A program made the position numbers and the translations under genes. The notes beneath the pieces are model-generated. The model was given only the letters and a program-made list of their open reading frames with translations, searched no databases and was not told the origin of the DNA. Shown piece after piece: positions 27,303 through 35,290 of a stretch of 64,000 nt of DNA. This DNA is from JAKOWB01 sp038363005 (GTDB lineage: Bacteria; Pseudomonadota; Alphaproteobacteria; Kiloniellales; JACOMY01): contig JBBQBI010000021.1 of assembly GCA_038363005.1 (NCBI GenBank), forward strand, positions 28,610 to 92,609, written 5' to 3'. The stretch's first letter is position 1, and the number at the start of each line of letters is the position of its first letter.

Positions 27303-28781
27303 ATGGTCAAGGTCCGCCGTGCCACCGTCATCGATGCCCCCATCGCGGAGGTCTGGCGCTTCCTGCGCGACTTCAACGCGCACCAGGCCTGGCATCCGGC
27401 GGTGGCGGAGAGCCGGATCGAAGGCGGCCTGGCGCCCGACCAGGTGGGCGCGGTGCGTCGCTTCCGGCTGCAGGACGGTGCCACGCTGCGCGAACAGCTG
27501 CTCAGCCTGGACGACCGCGCGCATCGCTTCACCTACTGCATCCTCGACGCACCGCTGCCGCTGATCGGCTACGTGGCCACGCTGGAACTCAATCGTGTGA
27601 CCGATGGCGAGCGCACGCTGTGGCGTTGGAATTCCGAATTCCGCGCTCCGCCGGGACAGGCCGAGGCCCTGACGCGCCTGGTGGCGGAGCAGATCTACGA
27701 GGCTGGCTTCGACGCCGTGAAACGCCACTTCGGCCAAGCCGTGGCGCAGCGCGGTCGCCCATTGGCGCCGGCGATCCAGCAGGCACCGGCCAGCGGCACG
27801 GACATCGCCGGACAGGGCATTGTGCTGCGCCGTCATGGTGGGCCGGAGGAGCTGGTCTGGCAGGCGGTGCCAGCGCCGTCCCCGGGTGCCGGCGAGGTGC
27901 GAATCCGGCAGAGCGCGGTGGGGGTGAACTACATCGATGTCTACTGCCGCACCGGCTACTTCCCGCTGGTCGAGCCGCCGGCGGTGCTGGGCATGGAGGC
28001 CGCCGGCGTGGTGCTGGATGTCGGTCCCGGCGTGACCGACCTGGCGCCCGGTGACCGCGTCGCCTATGCCGGACCGCCGGTTGGCGCCTATGTCGAGGTC
28101 CGTACCCTGCCGGCCGAACTGGTGGTGCCGCTGCCTGCCTTCCTGGACGAGGTGACGGCGGCCGCGGTGCTGCTAAAGGGGCTGACCGCGGACTTCCTGC
28201 TGCACCGCCTGCAGCCGGTGGCGGAGGGTGACTGGATCCTGGTGCAGGCCGCCGCCGGCGGCGTCGGCAGCCTGCTCTGCCAGTGGGCCAGCCAGCAGGG
28301 CGCCCGCGTCATCGGCACCGTCGGCAGCGCGGAGAAGGCCCGCCTGGCGCGCGCCCGCGGCTGCGCCGCGCCTATCGTGACGGCGGACGAAGATTGGGTG
28401 GCGCGGGTCCTGGAGATCACCGGCGGCGAAGGGGTGTCTTGTATTTTCGATGCCATCGGTCGCGACAGCGTGGCGCGCGGTCTACAGGCTTTGGCACCGC
28501 GTGGGCACATCGTCTCCTACGGCCAGGCGGCGGGACCGCTGGAGCCGCTCGACCTGGCTGCCTTCGCCTCGAAGTCGGCGCAGGTATCGCGGCCGAACTA
28601 CGGCCACTACGCCGGCACGCGCGCCCAGGTGACGGCCGGCAGCCAGCGGCTGTTCCGGGCGCTGGAGCGGGGCATCCTCACGGTCGAGATCGGCCAGCGC
28701 TTTCCGCTGCACGACGCCGCCGAGGCACACCGCCGGCTGGAGGCACGGCAGACCACCGGGAGCACGGTGCTGGTGGTGTGA
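27303..28781 (+). CDS. SRPBCC domain fused to a quinone-oxidoreductase-type medium-chain dehydrogenase
   Basis: 492 residues. Residues 1-~145 repeat the SRPBCC fold of the preceding gene (VRRATVIDAPIAEVWRFLRD, AWHPAVAESRIEGG). From about residue 170 the protein is a zinc-free MDR/quinone oxidoreductase: GIVLRRHGGPEELVW, GVNYIDVYCRTGYFPL, the NAD(P)H motif AAAGGVGSLLCQWA near residue 315, and VSCIFDAIGRDS. ATG 27303 is the likely start, 11 bases after the previous stop. The fusion suggests that a ligand held by the SRPBCC domain is reduced or oxidised by the MDR domain. It is the last gene of the run. Confidence 0.82.
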   Translation: MVKVRRATVIDAPIAEVWRFLRDFNAHQAWHPAVAESRIEGGLAPDQVGAVRRFRLQDGATLREQLLSLDDRAHRFTYCILDAPLPLIGYVATLELNRVTDGERTLWRWNSEFRAPPGQAEALTRLVAEQIYEAGFDAVKRHFGQAVAQRGRPLAPAIQQAPASGTDIAGQGIVLRRHGGPEELVWQAVPAPSPGAGEVRIRQSAVGVNYIDVYCRTGYFPLVEPPAVLGMEAAGVVLDVGPGVTDLAPGDRVAYAGPPVGAYVEVRTLPAELVVPLPAFLDEVTAAAVLLKGLTADFLLHRLQPVAEGDWILVQAAAGGVGSLLCQWASQQGARVIGTVGSAEKARLARARGCAAPIVTADEDWVARVLEITGGEGVSCIFDAIGRDSVARGLQALAPRGHIVSYGQAAGPLEPLDLAAFASKSAQVSRPNYGHYAGTRAQVTAGSQRLFRALERGILTVEIGQRFPLHDAAEAHRRLEARQTTGSTVLVV

Positions 28782-28793
28782 GACGCGCGGTTA

Positions 28794-28941
28794 TCCCCTC
28801 TCCCCTCAGAGGGAGAGGGTGCCGAGCGAGCGTAGCGACGCGAGGCGGGTGAGGGGGGCTATGCGATTCCCTCAGGATGCACCGACCCCCCTCATCCGGC
28901 CGCTGCGCGGCCACCTTCTCCCTCGTGGGGGAGAAGGGGAA
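28794..28941. repeat. GC-rich palindromic intergenic repeat, family A
   Basis: The gap between two convergent genes is filled by hairpin-forming sequence. CCCTCTCCC-ctcaga-GGGAGAGGG starts near 28797, and ACCTTCTCCCTCGTGGGGGAGAAGG sits at the far end in inverse sense, with GGTGAGGGGG and CCCCCTCATC between them as a second inverted pair. It may serve as a bidirectional terminator for the genes ending at 28781 and 28968. A related element lies at 33236-33373. Confidence 0.6.
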
Positions 28942-28967
28942 ACTTGGCAGGAGAGGAACCTCCGCCC

Positions 28968-29456
28968 TTACGGCATCACCAGCCCAAGGTAGGGCACTGT
29001 CGGCTTCTCGCTTGGCCCCCAGGGGCCCGGCGCGTCGTAGCTGTAGGGCGGGATGGCCTGCAGGAAGGCGACCAGGGCGGTCAGGTCGTCCGGCGTGATG
29101 GCGCCATAGCTGTGCCACGGCATGATCGGCGCCAGGATGCGGCCGTCGGGGCGTACGCCGGTGGTGATGGCCGTGCCGATCTGTTCCGCCGTCCAGGTGC
29201 CGAGGCCGGTCGGATCGCTGGAGAGGTTCGGCGGCACGAAGGTGCCGAGGCCGGGCAGCTGGAAGCCGTAGTTGGCGCCGTGCAGGGCGTTGGCCATGTC
29301 GGGCTCGCCGGTCGGACCCATCGGCGTGTGGCAGCCGGCGCAATCCATGATGGTGGCCAGGTACTTGCCGCGGGCCAGCAGCGCCTCGTCGGCCTGGACG
29401 CCGTTGGCGCAGGCCAGCAGGAACAGCGCTGCGAGAAGGTGTTTGAAGGCAGGCAT
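28968..29456 (-). CDS. Periplasmic monohaem cytochrome c
   Basis: 162 residues. A signal peptide (FKHLLAALFLLACANGVQA) is followed by one haem-binding CAGCH at residues 39-43. PIMPWHSYG could supply the axial methionine. The length and single haem fit small class I cytochromes that accept electrons from periplasmic dehydrogenases. It is transcribed in the same direction as, and downstream of, the MarR gene, 78 bases away, and may be co-transcribed with it. A link to homogentisate catabolism is not obvious from its function. A cysteine in the signal region is not in a lipobox of normal form. Confidence 0.85.
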   Translation of the reverse strand: MPAFKHLLAALFLLACANGVQADEALLARGKYLATIMDCAGCHTPMGPTGEPDMANALHGANYGFQLPGLGTFVPPNLSSDPTGLGTWTAEQIGTAITTGVRPDGRILAPIMPWHSYGAITPDDLTALVAFLQAIPPYSYDAPGPWGPSEKPTVPYLGLVMP

Positions 29457-29534
29457 CGGATAACCCCAGGTTTATATTCTATGTCGCATATCTGCCACGG
29501 TGGTTGGGTGGCTGTCCATGTGTCGCGGAGGGTC

Positions 29535-30005
29535 TCAGGACGCCAGGTCGCCCGCCTGGTCCATGGCCCGCACCTGGCGGTCCAGCGCCGCCAGCAACGT
29601 CAGGAATCGCGCCCGCCCGTCCTGGCCCAGACCCTGGGTCAGGACGGTCTCCAGCGCCCGGGCGCGCGGCACAATGGCCTCATAGGTGCGGCGGCCCTTG
29701 GCGGTGAAGGCGAGCTTCAGCAGCCGCTGGTCGGCGGGATCCACCGAGCGCCTCAGCAGGCCGGCGGCGAGCAGCCCGGCGACGGCGCGGCTGACCTTGG
29801 CCTTGTCCATCTGCGTCTTCTCGACGATGCCGTTGGAGGAGATCGGCTGGAAGGAGCCCAGGACCGCCAGCACCCGCCATTCCGCGATGCTGATGCCGAA
29901 CTCGTCGGCGTAGCGCCGGGCAAAGGCGCGGCTGACGCGGTTCATCGTCACCGACAGGCGATAGGGCAGGAAGTCGTCCAGCTGGAAGGTAGTGTCGTCG
30001 GTCAT
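29535..30005 (-). CDS. MarR-family transcriptional regulator
   Basis: 156 residues with the MarR winged helix-turn-helix: SIAEWRVLAVLGSFQPIS, then MDKAKVSRAVAGLLAAGLL and the wing VDPADQRLLKLAFTAKGRR. MarR proteins bind as dimers to short palindromes and are released by small phenolic ligands. ATG 30005 is chosen because the frame farther upstream runs into the promoter of hmgA. A perfect palindrome, GTTTCA-AG-TGAAAC at 30025-30038, lies in the divergent gap, inside the spacer of a good sigma70 promoter. Repression of the homogentisate genes, relieved by a pathway intermediate, is therefore the likely role. Confidence 0.85.
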   Translation of the reverse strand: MTDDTTFQLDDFLPYRLSVTMNRVSRAFARRYADEFGISIAEWRVLAVLGSFQPISSNGIVEKTQMDKAKVSRAVAGLLAAGLLRRSVDPADQRLLKLAFTAKGRRTYEAIVPRARALETVLTQGLGQDGRARFLTLLAALDRQVRAMDQAGDLAS

Positions 30006-30015
30006 GGCGGCCTGC

Positions 30016-30044
30016 TTGACATCTGTTTCAAGTGAAACGATAGT
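30016..30044 (+). promoter_or_regulatory. Sigma70-like promoter of hmgA with an embedded operator palindrome
   Basis: TTGACA at 30016-30021 is a perfect -35, spaced 17 bases from GATAGT at 30039-30044, a 4/6 match to -10. The spacer contains the perfect dyad GTTTCA-AG-TGAAAC at 30025-30038, ending exactly where the -10 begins. A bound dimer would block RNA polymerase directly. The -35 lies 11 bases from the marR start codon on the other strand, so autoregulation is also plausible. Confidence 0.7.
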
Positions 30045-30084
30045 CCGGGCGAGGGCAGCCGCGCAAGCCATCTGGAGTCCAGCC

Positions 30085-31221
30085 ATGAAGCATCCCATCG
30101 CCTTTCCCCGCATCGAGGGCCAGGCCGCGCGCCAGGCCCATGTCGCCCTGCCGCCGGGCAGCTTCGAGCGCGAGCTGGGGCGCGAGGGCTTCTTCGGCGC
30201 CGCCACGCACATGTATCATCGCTACCCGCCGACTGGCTGGGTGAAGTGGGAAGGTCCGCTGAAGCCGCGCGCGCTGGACCTGACGCGCCTCAATCGCGAC
30301 GAGCCCTCGCCCTGGGATGCCGCGACGGTGCTGTCGAACGCCAGCGTGCGGCTGCGCTTCTGGCGCGCGCCCAAGCGCATGGACCACCTGGTGCGCAACG
30401 GCGACGGTGACGAGCTGATCTTCATCCACCAGGGCGCCGGCGACCTGTTCTGCGACTACGGGCACCTGACCTTCGCCGCCGGCGACTACCTGGTGCTGCC
30501 GCGCGGCACGCTGTGGCGGCTGGAGTGCAGCGAGCCGGTAACGGCGCTGCTGATCGAGGCGACCAACGGCGGCTACAGCCTGCCCGACAAGGGCCTGGTC
30601 GGGCCGCATGCGATCTTCGATCCCGCCATGCTGGACACGCCGAAGCTCGACGAGGCCTTTCGCGCGCAGCAGGACGACAGCGAGTGGGCGGTCAGCATCA
30701 AGCGGCGGCAGGTGCTCAGCACCGTGACCTATCCCTACAATCCGTTGGATGCCATCGGCTGGAAGGGCGACCTGGCGCCGGTGCGCATCAACATCAAGGA
30801 CATCCGCCCGCTGATGAGCCACCGCTACCACCTGCCGCCGTCGGCGCACACCACCTTCGTTGGCAACCGCTTTGTGGTCTGCAGCTTCGTGCCGCGCCCC
30901 TTCGAGAGCGATCCCGAGGCGCTGAAGGTGCCCTTCTTCCACAACAACGACGACTATGACGAGGTGATCTTCTATCACGCCGGCGATTTCTTCAGCCGCG
31001 ACAACATCAAGCCCGGCATGCTCACCTTTCATCCCTGCGGCTTTACCCACGGGCCGCACCCCAAGGCGCTGGCCGGCGCCTTCACGCCGAAGAAGGCCGC
31101 GACCGACGAATATGCCGTGATGATCGACGCGCGCGACGCGCTGGACCTGGGCGAGGCCATGCCCGGTGTCGAGCTGGAGAGCTATGCGCAGTCCTGGATG
31201 ACGCCCAAGGCCGCGCCATGA
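30085..31221 (+). CDS. hmgA: Homogentisate 1,2-dioxygenase
   Basis: 378 residues, shorter than the ~430 of the classical eukaryotic and Pseudomonas enzymes. It opens the ring of homogentisate to maleylacetoacetate using Fe(II) and O2. The cupin core is visible, with DDYDEVIFYHAGDFFSRDN and MLTFHPCGFTHGPHP holding the His/Glu/His iron ligands. GGAG seven bases before ATG 30085 supports the start. Its TGA overlaps the ATG of the fumarylacetoacetase, and hppD and maleylacetoacetate isomerase lie within 7 kb, completing the tyrosine pathway. Expression is likely controlled by the divergent MarR protein. Confidence 0.9.
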   Translation: MKHPIAFPRIEGQAARQAHVALPPGSFERELGREGFFGAATHMYHRYPPTGWVKWEGPLKPRALDLTRLNRDEPSPWDAATVLSNASVRLRFWRAPKRMDHLVRNGDGDELIFIHQGAGDLFCDYGHLTFAAGDYLVLPRGTLWRLECSEPVTALLIEATNGGYSLPDKGLVGPHAIFDPAMLDTPKLDEAFRAQQDDSEWAVSIKRRQVLSTVTYPYNPLDAIGWKGDLAPVRINIKDIRPLMSHRYHLPPSAHTTFVGNRFVVCSFVPRPFESDPEALKVPFFHNNDDYDEVIFYHAGDFFSRDNIKPGMLTFHPCGFTHGPHPKALAGAFTPKKAATDEYAVMIDARDALDLGEAMPGVELESYAQSWMTPKAAP

Positions 31222-32234
31222 GGCTCGCCAGCCTGAAGAGCGGCCGCGACGGCCGCCTGGTCCTGGTCAGCCAAGATGGGAGTCGCTGCCTGCCGGCCGA
31301 GGCCGCCAATACCCTGCAGCAGGCGCTGGATGGCTGGAGCGAGATGGCGCCGCGCCTGGAGCGCGAGTCGAAGCTGCTGGAGGTGAGCGGCAGTCGGGCG
31401 CTGGAGTTCCGCCCGGAGGACTGCGCCGCGCCGCTGCCGCGTGCCTTCCAGTGGGCCGACGGCTCGGCCTACGTCAACCATGTCGAGCTGGTGCGCAAGG
31501 CGCGCGGCGCCGAGATGCCGGCCAGCTTCTGGACCGATCCGCTGATGTACCAGGGCGGCTCGGACTCCTTCCTCGGCCCCCGCGATGCCATCCTGATGGC
31601 CGACGAAGCCTGGGGCATCGACTTCGAGGCCGAGGTCGCGGTGGTGACCGACGACGTGCCGATGGGTATCTCGGCCGCGGCGGCCGGCGGCCACATCAAG
31701 CTGCTGCTGCTGGTCAACGATGTCTCGCTGCGCAACCTGATCCCGGGCGAACTGGGCAAGGGCTTCGGCTTCTTCCAGGCCAAGCCCTCCTCGGCCTTCG
31801 CGCCGTTGGCGCTGACGCCGGAGGAGCTGGGCACCGCCTGGGACGGCGGGCGGCTGCACCTGCCGCTGCTGTCCAACCTGAATGGCCAGCTGTTCGGTCG
31901 GCCCGATGCCGGGACCGACATGACCTTCGACTTCCCGACCTTGATCGCGCACGCGGCGCGGACGCGTCCGCTGGTCGCCGGCACGGTGATCGGCTCCGGC
32001 ACGGTGTCCAACAAGGAAGACGGGCAGCCGGGCCGGCCGGTCGCCGCCGGCGGTCATGGGTACTCCTGCATCGCCGAGCAGCGCATGATCGAGACTATTC
32101 AGGGCGGCAAGCCGGTGACGCCCTTCCTGGCCTTCGGCGACCAGGTGCGGATCGAGATGCTGGACAGCACGGGGCGCAGCCTGTTCGGCGCCATAGAACA
32201 GACGGTCGAGCGCTACACGCCGCCGGCCGCGTAG
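31218..32234 (+). CDS. Fumarylacetoacetase (FAH family)
   Basis: 338 residues. It should hydrolyse fumarylacetoacetate to fumarate and acetoacetate, the last step of tyrosine breakdown. The metal-binding strand GIDFEAEVAVVTDDVP, the segment FFQAKPSSAFAPLALTP and VIGSGTVSNKEDGQ are typical of the bacterial fumarylacetoacetase group. ATG 31218 overlaps the hmgA stop, which indicates translational coupling. It is longer than, and distinct from, the FAH-family protein at 14836. Its place between hmgA and maiA makes the substrate assignment fairly secure. Confidence 0.88.
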   Translation: MRLASLKSGRDGRLVLVSQDGSRCLPAEAANTLQQALDGWSEMAPRLERESKLLEVSGSRALEFRPEDCAAPLPRAFQWADGSAYVNHVELVRKARGAEMPASFWTDPLMYQGGSDSFLGPRDAILMADEAWGIDFEAEVAVVTDDVPMGISAAAAGGHIKLLLLVNDVSLRNLIPGELGKGFGFFQAKPSSAFAPLALTPEELGTAWDGGRLHLPLLSNLNGQLFGRPDAGTDMTFDFPTLIAHAARTRPLVAGTVIGSGTVSNKEDGQPGRPVAAGGHGYSCIAEQRMIETIQGGKPVTPFLAFGDQVRIEMLDSTGRSLFGAIEQTVERYTPPAA

Positions 32235-32246
32235 GGAGAGCCTGCC

Positions 32247-33215
32247 ATGAACACGAAAGCCTTCGCCTCCGCTGCCGACCTGGAGGAAAAGCGCGTCACC
32301 TTCGCCGAGCTGGCGCCCGGCCTCTACGCCTATACAGCCGAGGGCGACCCCAACAGCGGCATCATCGTCGGCGACGACGGTCGGGGAGGTGGGGGGGTCG
32401 CGGTGGTGGACACGCAGGCGACGCCGGTGATGGCGCAGGACGTGCTGGCGCGGATCAAGAGCGTCACCGACCTGCCAATCAGCCACGTGATCCTGTCGCA
32501 CTACCACGCGGTGCGTGTGCTGGGTGCCAGCGCCTATGGCGCGCACAGCATCGTCGCCAGCCGCGGCACGCAGGAGCTGATCCGCGAACGCGGCCAGCAG
32601 GACTGGGACAGCGAGGTCGGCCGCTTCCCGCGGCTCTTCCGCTCCGCCGAATCGGTGCCGGGCTTGACTTGGCCCAACGTTGTCTTCGACCGTCACCTGA
32701 CGCTGTTCCTCGGCAAGCGGCAGCTTGAGGTAATGCACCTCGGCAAGGGCCACACCCAGGGCGACACCGTGGTCTGGCTGCCCAAGGAGAAGGTGCTCTA
32801 TGCCGGCGACCTGGTGGAGTTCGGCGCCACGCCCTATTGCGGCGACGCGCACTTCCGCGACTGGCCGGCGACGCTGGACCGCCTGCTCGACCTGGGGCCG
32901 GAGAAACTGGTGCCCGGCCGTGGCGAGGCGCTGACCAACGCCGCCGACTGCGGCCGCGCCATCGCCAGCACGCGCGACTTCCTGAAGGACCTCTACACGC
33001 TGGCGGAGGCGGGTGCCGCCAAGGGCGAGGGCCTGAAGGTGATCTACGACCGCGCGATGGAAAAGCTGGCACCGAAGTACGGCGACTGGGTGATCTTCCA
33101 GCACTGCATGCCCTTCGACGTCACCCGCGCCCTCGATGAAGCCGGAGGCCACGAGCGTCCGCGCATCTGGACCGCGGAGCGCGACCGCGAGATGTGGGCG
33201 AGCCTGGCGGGTTAA
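32247..33215 (+). CDS. MBL-fold metallo-hydrolase-like protein with altered metal motif
   Basis: 322 residues with a metallo-beta-lactamase fold: ISHVILSHYHAVRVLGASAY, then HLGKGHTQGDTVVWLP and LYAGDLVEFGATPYCGD. The classical HxHxDH motif reads HYHAVR, so the Asp and third ligand of that motif are missing, while the later His and Asp remain. It may bind one metal or act differently from a standard hydrolase. GGGAGAG precedes ATG 32247, 12 bases after the fumarylacetoacetase stop, so it belongs to the homogentisate operon. A role as an accessory thioesterase, lactonase or detoxifying hydrolase is a guess. Confidence 0.8.
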   Translation: MNTKAFASAADLEEKRVTFAELAPGLYAYTAEGDPNSGIIVGDDGRGGGGVAVVDTQATPVMAQDVLARIKSVTDLPISHVILSHYHAVRVLGASAYGAHSIVASRGTQELIRERGQQDWDSEVGRFPRLFRSAESVPGLTWPNVVFDRHLTLFLGKRQLEVMHLGKGHTQGDTVVWLPKEKVLYAGDLVEFGATPYCGDAHFRDWPATLDRLLDLGPEKLVPGRGEALTNAADCGRAIASTRDFLKDLYTLAEAGAAKGEGLKVIYDRAMEKLAPKYGDWVIFQHCMPFDVTRALDEAGGHERPRIWTAERDREMWASLAG

Positions 33216-33235
33216 GGGCGTGCGGGTCGGGGAGA

Positions 33236-33373
33236 TAACCCTCGCCCGCTTCTGGCGGGAGAGGGTGGCGAGCGGTAGCGAGCCGGGTGAGGGCGTTTGG
33301 TGCGGCTGCGTCCGGTCGCACCGACCGAAGGCCCTCACCCCGACCCTCTCCCGCCGAAAGCGGGAGAGGGAGG
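33236..33373. repeat. GC-rich palindromic intergenic repeat, family A (second copy)
   Basis: This composite inverted repeat fills the gap between the MBL gene and the FAD monooxygenase. The left half holds CCCTCGCCCGC-ttct-GGCGGGAGAGGG and then GGTGAGGGC. The right half begins GGCCCTCACCCCGACCC and ends CCCGCCGAAAGCGGGAGAGG. It resembles the element at 28794. Because the downstream gene continues in the same direction, the repeat may attenuate or process the operon transcript. Confidence 0.6.
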
Positions 33374-33389
33374 ACTGCCAGAGCGCGCC

Positions 33390-35102
33390 ATGATCACGCC
33401 GCAGACCTATCAGAACCCCCGCTACCCCTATCGCCCGGCGCCGGCGCGCGATGAACACCACCCCGTCGTCATCGTCGGTGCCGGGCTGGTCGGCCTGGCG
33501 CTGGCCGTCGACCTGGCTCTGCGCGGCATACCCAGCGTGGTGCTCGACGACGACGACACCGTCTCGGTCGGCAGCCGCGCCATCTGCTGGGCCAAGCGCA
33601 CGCTGGAGCTCTTCGACCGCCTGGGCCTGGGCCAGCGGTTGGTCGACAAGGGCGTGACCTGGAACCTGGGCAAGGTCTTCCACCAGGCGCGCACGCTCTA
33701 TGACTTCAACCTGCTGCCGGAAGCCGGGCACAGCCGTCCCGCCTTCGTGAACCTGCAGCAGTACTATGTCGAGGAGTGGCTGGTGGCGCGCGCCGCAGAG
33801 CTGCCGCTGATCGAGCTGCGCTGGAAGCATCGCCTGGCTGGGCTGCAGCAGGACACGGCGGGTGCTACCCTGGCGGTGGAGACGCCGGACGGTCCCTACC
33901 GCCTGCGGGCCGACTGGCTGCTGGCCTGCGACGGCGCGCGCAGCGCAACGCGCGACCTGCTGGGCCTGGCCTTTCCCGGCCGCGTGTTCCGCGACCGCTT
34001 CCTCATCGCAGACCTGTTGATGGAGGCCGACTATCCGGCCGAGCGCTGGTTCTGGTTCGACCCGCCCTTCCACCGCGGCCAGTCGGTGCTGCTGCACAAG
34101 CAAGCCGACCGCGTCTGGCGCATCGACTTCCAGCTCGGCCCCGACGCCGACCCGGAAATCGAGAAGGAGCCGGCGCGGGTGACGGCGCGCCTCGCTGCCA
34201 TGCTGGGGCCGGAGCGGCGCTTCAGCCTGGAGTGGGTCTCGGTCTACTCCTTCAAATGCCGGCGGCTGGAGCGCTTCCGCCACGACCGCGTGCTCTTTGC
34301 CGGCGACTCGGCGCACCAAGTTTCGCCCTTCGGTGCGCGCGGCGGCAACAGTGGCCTGCAGGACGCCGAGAACCTGGCCTGGAAACTGGCGGCGGTGCTG
34401 CGCGGCGACGCGCCCGAGGCGCTACTCGACAGCTACGAGGCGGAGCGCATTCCGGCGGCCGATGAGAACATCCTGCACTCGACGCGGGCCACCGATTTCA
34501 TCACGCCCAAGTCGGCCGCCAGCCGCGCCTATCGTGACGCAGTTCTCGAACTGGCGGCGGAAGCACCCTTCGCCCGCGCGCTGATCAACTCCGGCCGCCT
34601 GTCACGCGCCGCCAGCTACGCGGCAACGCCGCTCTCGACGCCGGATGTCGACTCGTTCGATGGCGGCCTGGCGCCCGGCGCGGCGGCGCTCGACGCGCCG
34701 GTGACGACGGCCAATGGAGCGAACTGGCTGCTGGCGTGCCTCGGCCCCGACTTCACGCTGCTGAGCTTCGATCCGCAGGCTGTCGCGCCAGAAGGCGTGG
34801 CCCTCCTGCGCGTCGGGGTGGAGGTGATGGACAGTGAAGGACTGATCGCCCGGCGTTATGGTGCCGGCACGACCTATCTGCTGCGGCCCGACCGTCACAT
34901 TGCTGCGCGTTGGTGGCGCCTCGACGCAGACGCGGTGCGGCAAGCGCTCGACCGCACTCTAGCCAAACCGTCACCCTCGGGCTTGTCCCGAGGGTCCATG
35001 GGTGGGCCGGGCGAAGGCGGCGCGATGGATGCTCGGGCTGGCGAAGCAGGGCGCGAAGCGCGGCCCGAGCATGCCGAAGGAAAGAAATTAGCATGCCCCT
35101 GA
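33390..35102 (+). CDS. FAD-dependent aromatic monooxygenase (class A, PheA/TfdB/MhpA type)
   Basis: About 570 residues. The dinucleotide motif VVIVGAGLVGLALAVDLALR, the DG motif LLACDGARSATRDLLGL and the GD motif VLFAGDSAHQVSPFGARGG define a single-component flavin hydroxylase that would use NAD(P)H and O2 to hydroxylate an aromatic ring. It is embedded between homogentisate genes and a DUF2783 gene, so it may feed a phenylacetate- or phenylpropionate-type compound into homogentisate. The final ~44 residues, from about 527, are translated from an intergenic-type repeat (34968-35076). They are therefore probably not part of the fold. The end overlaps the DUF2783 start by ten bases. Confidence 0.82.
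   Translation: MITPQTYQNPRYPYRPAPARDEHHPVVIVGAGLVGLALAVDLALRGIPSVVLDDDDTVSVGSRAICWAKRTLELFDRLGLGQRLVDKGVTWNLGKVFHQARTLYDFNLLPEAGHSRPAFVNLQQYYVEEWLVARAAELPLIELRWKHRLAGLQQDTAGATLAVETPDGPYRLRADWLLACDGARSATRDLLGLAFPGRVFRDRFLIADLLMEADYPAERWFWFDPPFHRGQSVLLHKQADRVWRIDFQLGPDADPEIEKEPARVTARLAAMLGPERRFSLEWVSVYSFKCRRLERFRHDRVLFAGDSAHQVSPFGARGGNSGLQDAENLAWKLAAVLRGDAPEALLDSYEAERIPAADENILHSTRATDFITPKSAASRAYRDAVLELAAEAPFARALINSGRLSRAASYAATPLSTPDVDSFDGGLAPGAAALDAPVTTANGANWLLACLGPDFTLLSFDPQAVAPEGVALLRVGVEVMDSEGLIARRYGAGTTYLLRPDRHIAARWWRLDADAVRQALDRTLAKPSPSGLSRGSMGGPGEGGAMDARAGEAGREARPEHAEGKKLACP
34968..35076. repeat. Palindromic repeat, family B, inside the 3' end of the monooxygenase gene
   Basis: The element begins CCGTCACCCTCGGGCTTGTC, contains CCCGAGGGTCCATG, and continues through GATGGATGCTCGG to CCCGAGCATGCCG. 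The same order, CCGTCACCCTCGG, CCCGAGGGTCCAT, GGATGCTCGG, CCGAGCATG, occurs at 59527-59614 in an intergenic gap. Here it is translated as the tail of the FAD monooxygenase. Confidence 0.65.
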
Positions 35103-35290
35103 AGACCGATCCCCGTCTAACCGACCCCGACGGCCTCTACAGCGCCCTGCTCTCCGCGCATGAGGGGCTGGACGAAGCCGCCAGCCGGCGGCTGGACGCC
35201 AAGCTGGTGCTGCTGCTGGCCAACCACATCGGCGAGCCCGGAGTGGTGGAGGAGGCGATCGCTCTGGCGCGCCGGACGCTGCTGCCATGA
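35093..35290 (+). CDS. DUF2783-family small protein
   Basis: 65 residues, too small for any enzyme. The sequence TDPDGLYSALLSAHEGLDEA and KLVLLLANHIGEPGVVEEAI matches the DUF2783 pattern, a small helical protein often placed beside FAD monooxygenases in aromatic catabolism operons. Its ATG lies inside the end of the monooxygenase gene, and its stop overlaps the ATG of maleylacetoacetate isomerase. It is thus translationally locked to both. Its function is unknown; a role as partner or stabiliser of the monooxygenase is an inference from constant proximity. Confidence 0.75.
   Translation: MPLKTDPRLTDPDGLYSALLSAHEGLDEAASRRLDAKLVLLLANHIGEPGVVEEAIALARRTLLP

Noticed and set aside
31182..34319. 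A minus-strand open frame of over 1000 codons opposite the homogentisate operon.
   Set aside because: It lies wholly antisense to four well-supported genes (hmgA end, fumarylacetoacetase, MBL, monooxygenase) and is rich in Arg, Gln and His, as expected from the complement of GC-biased codons.
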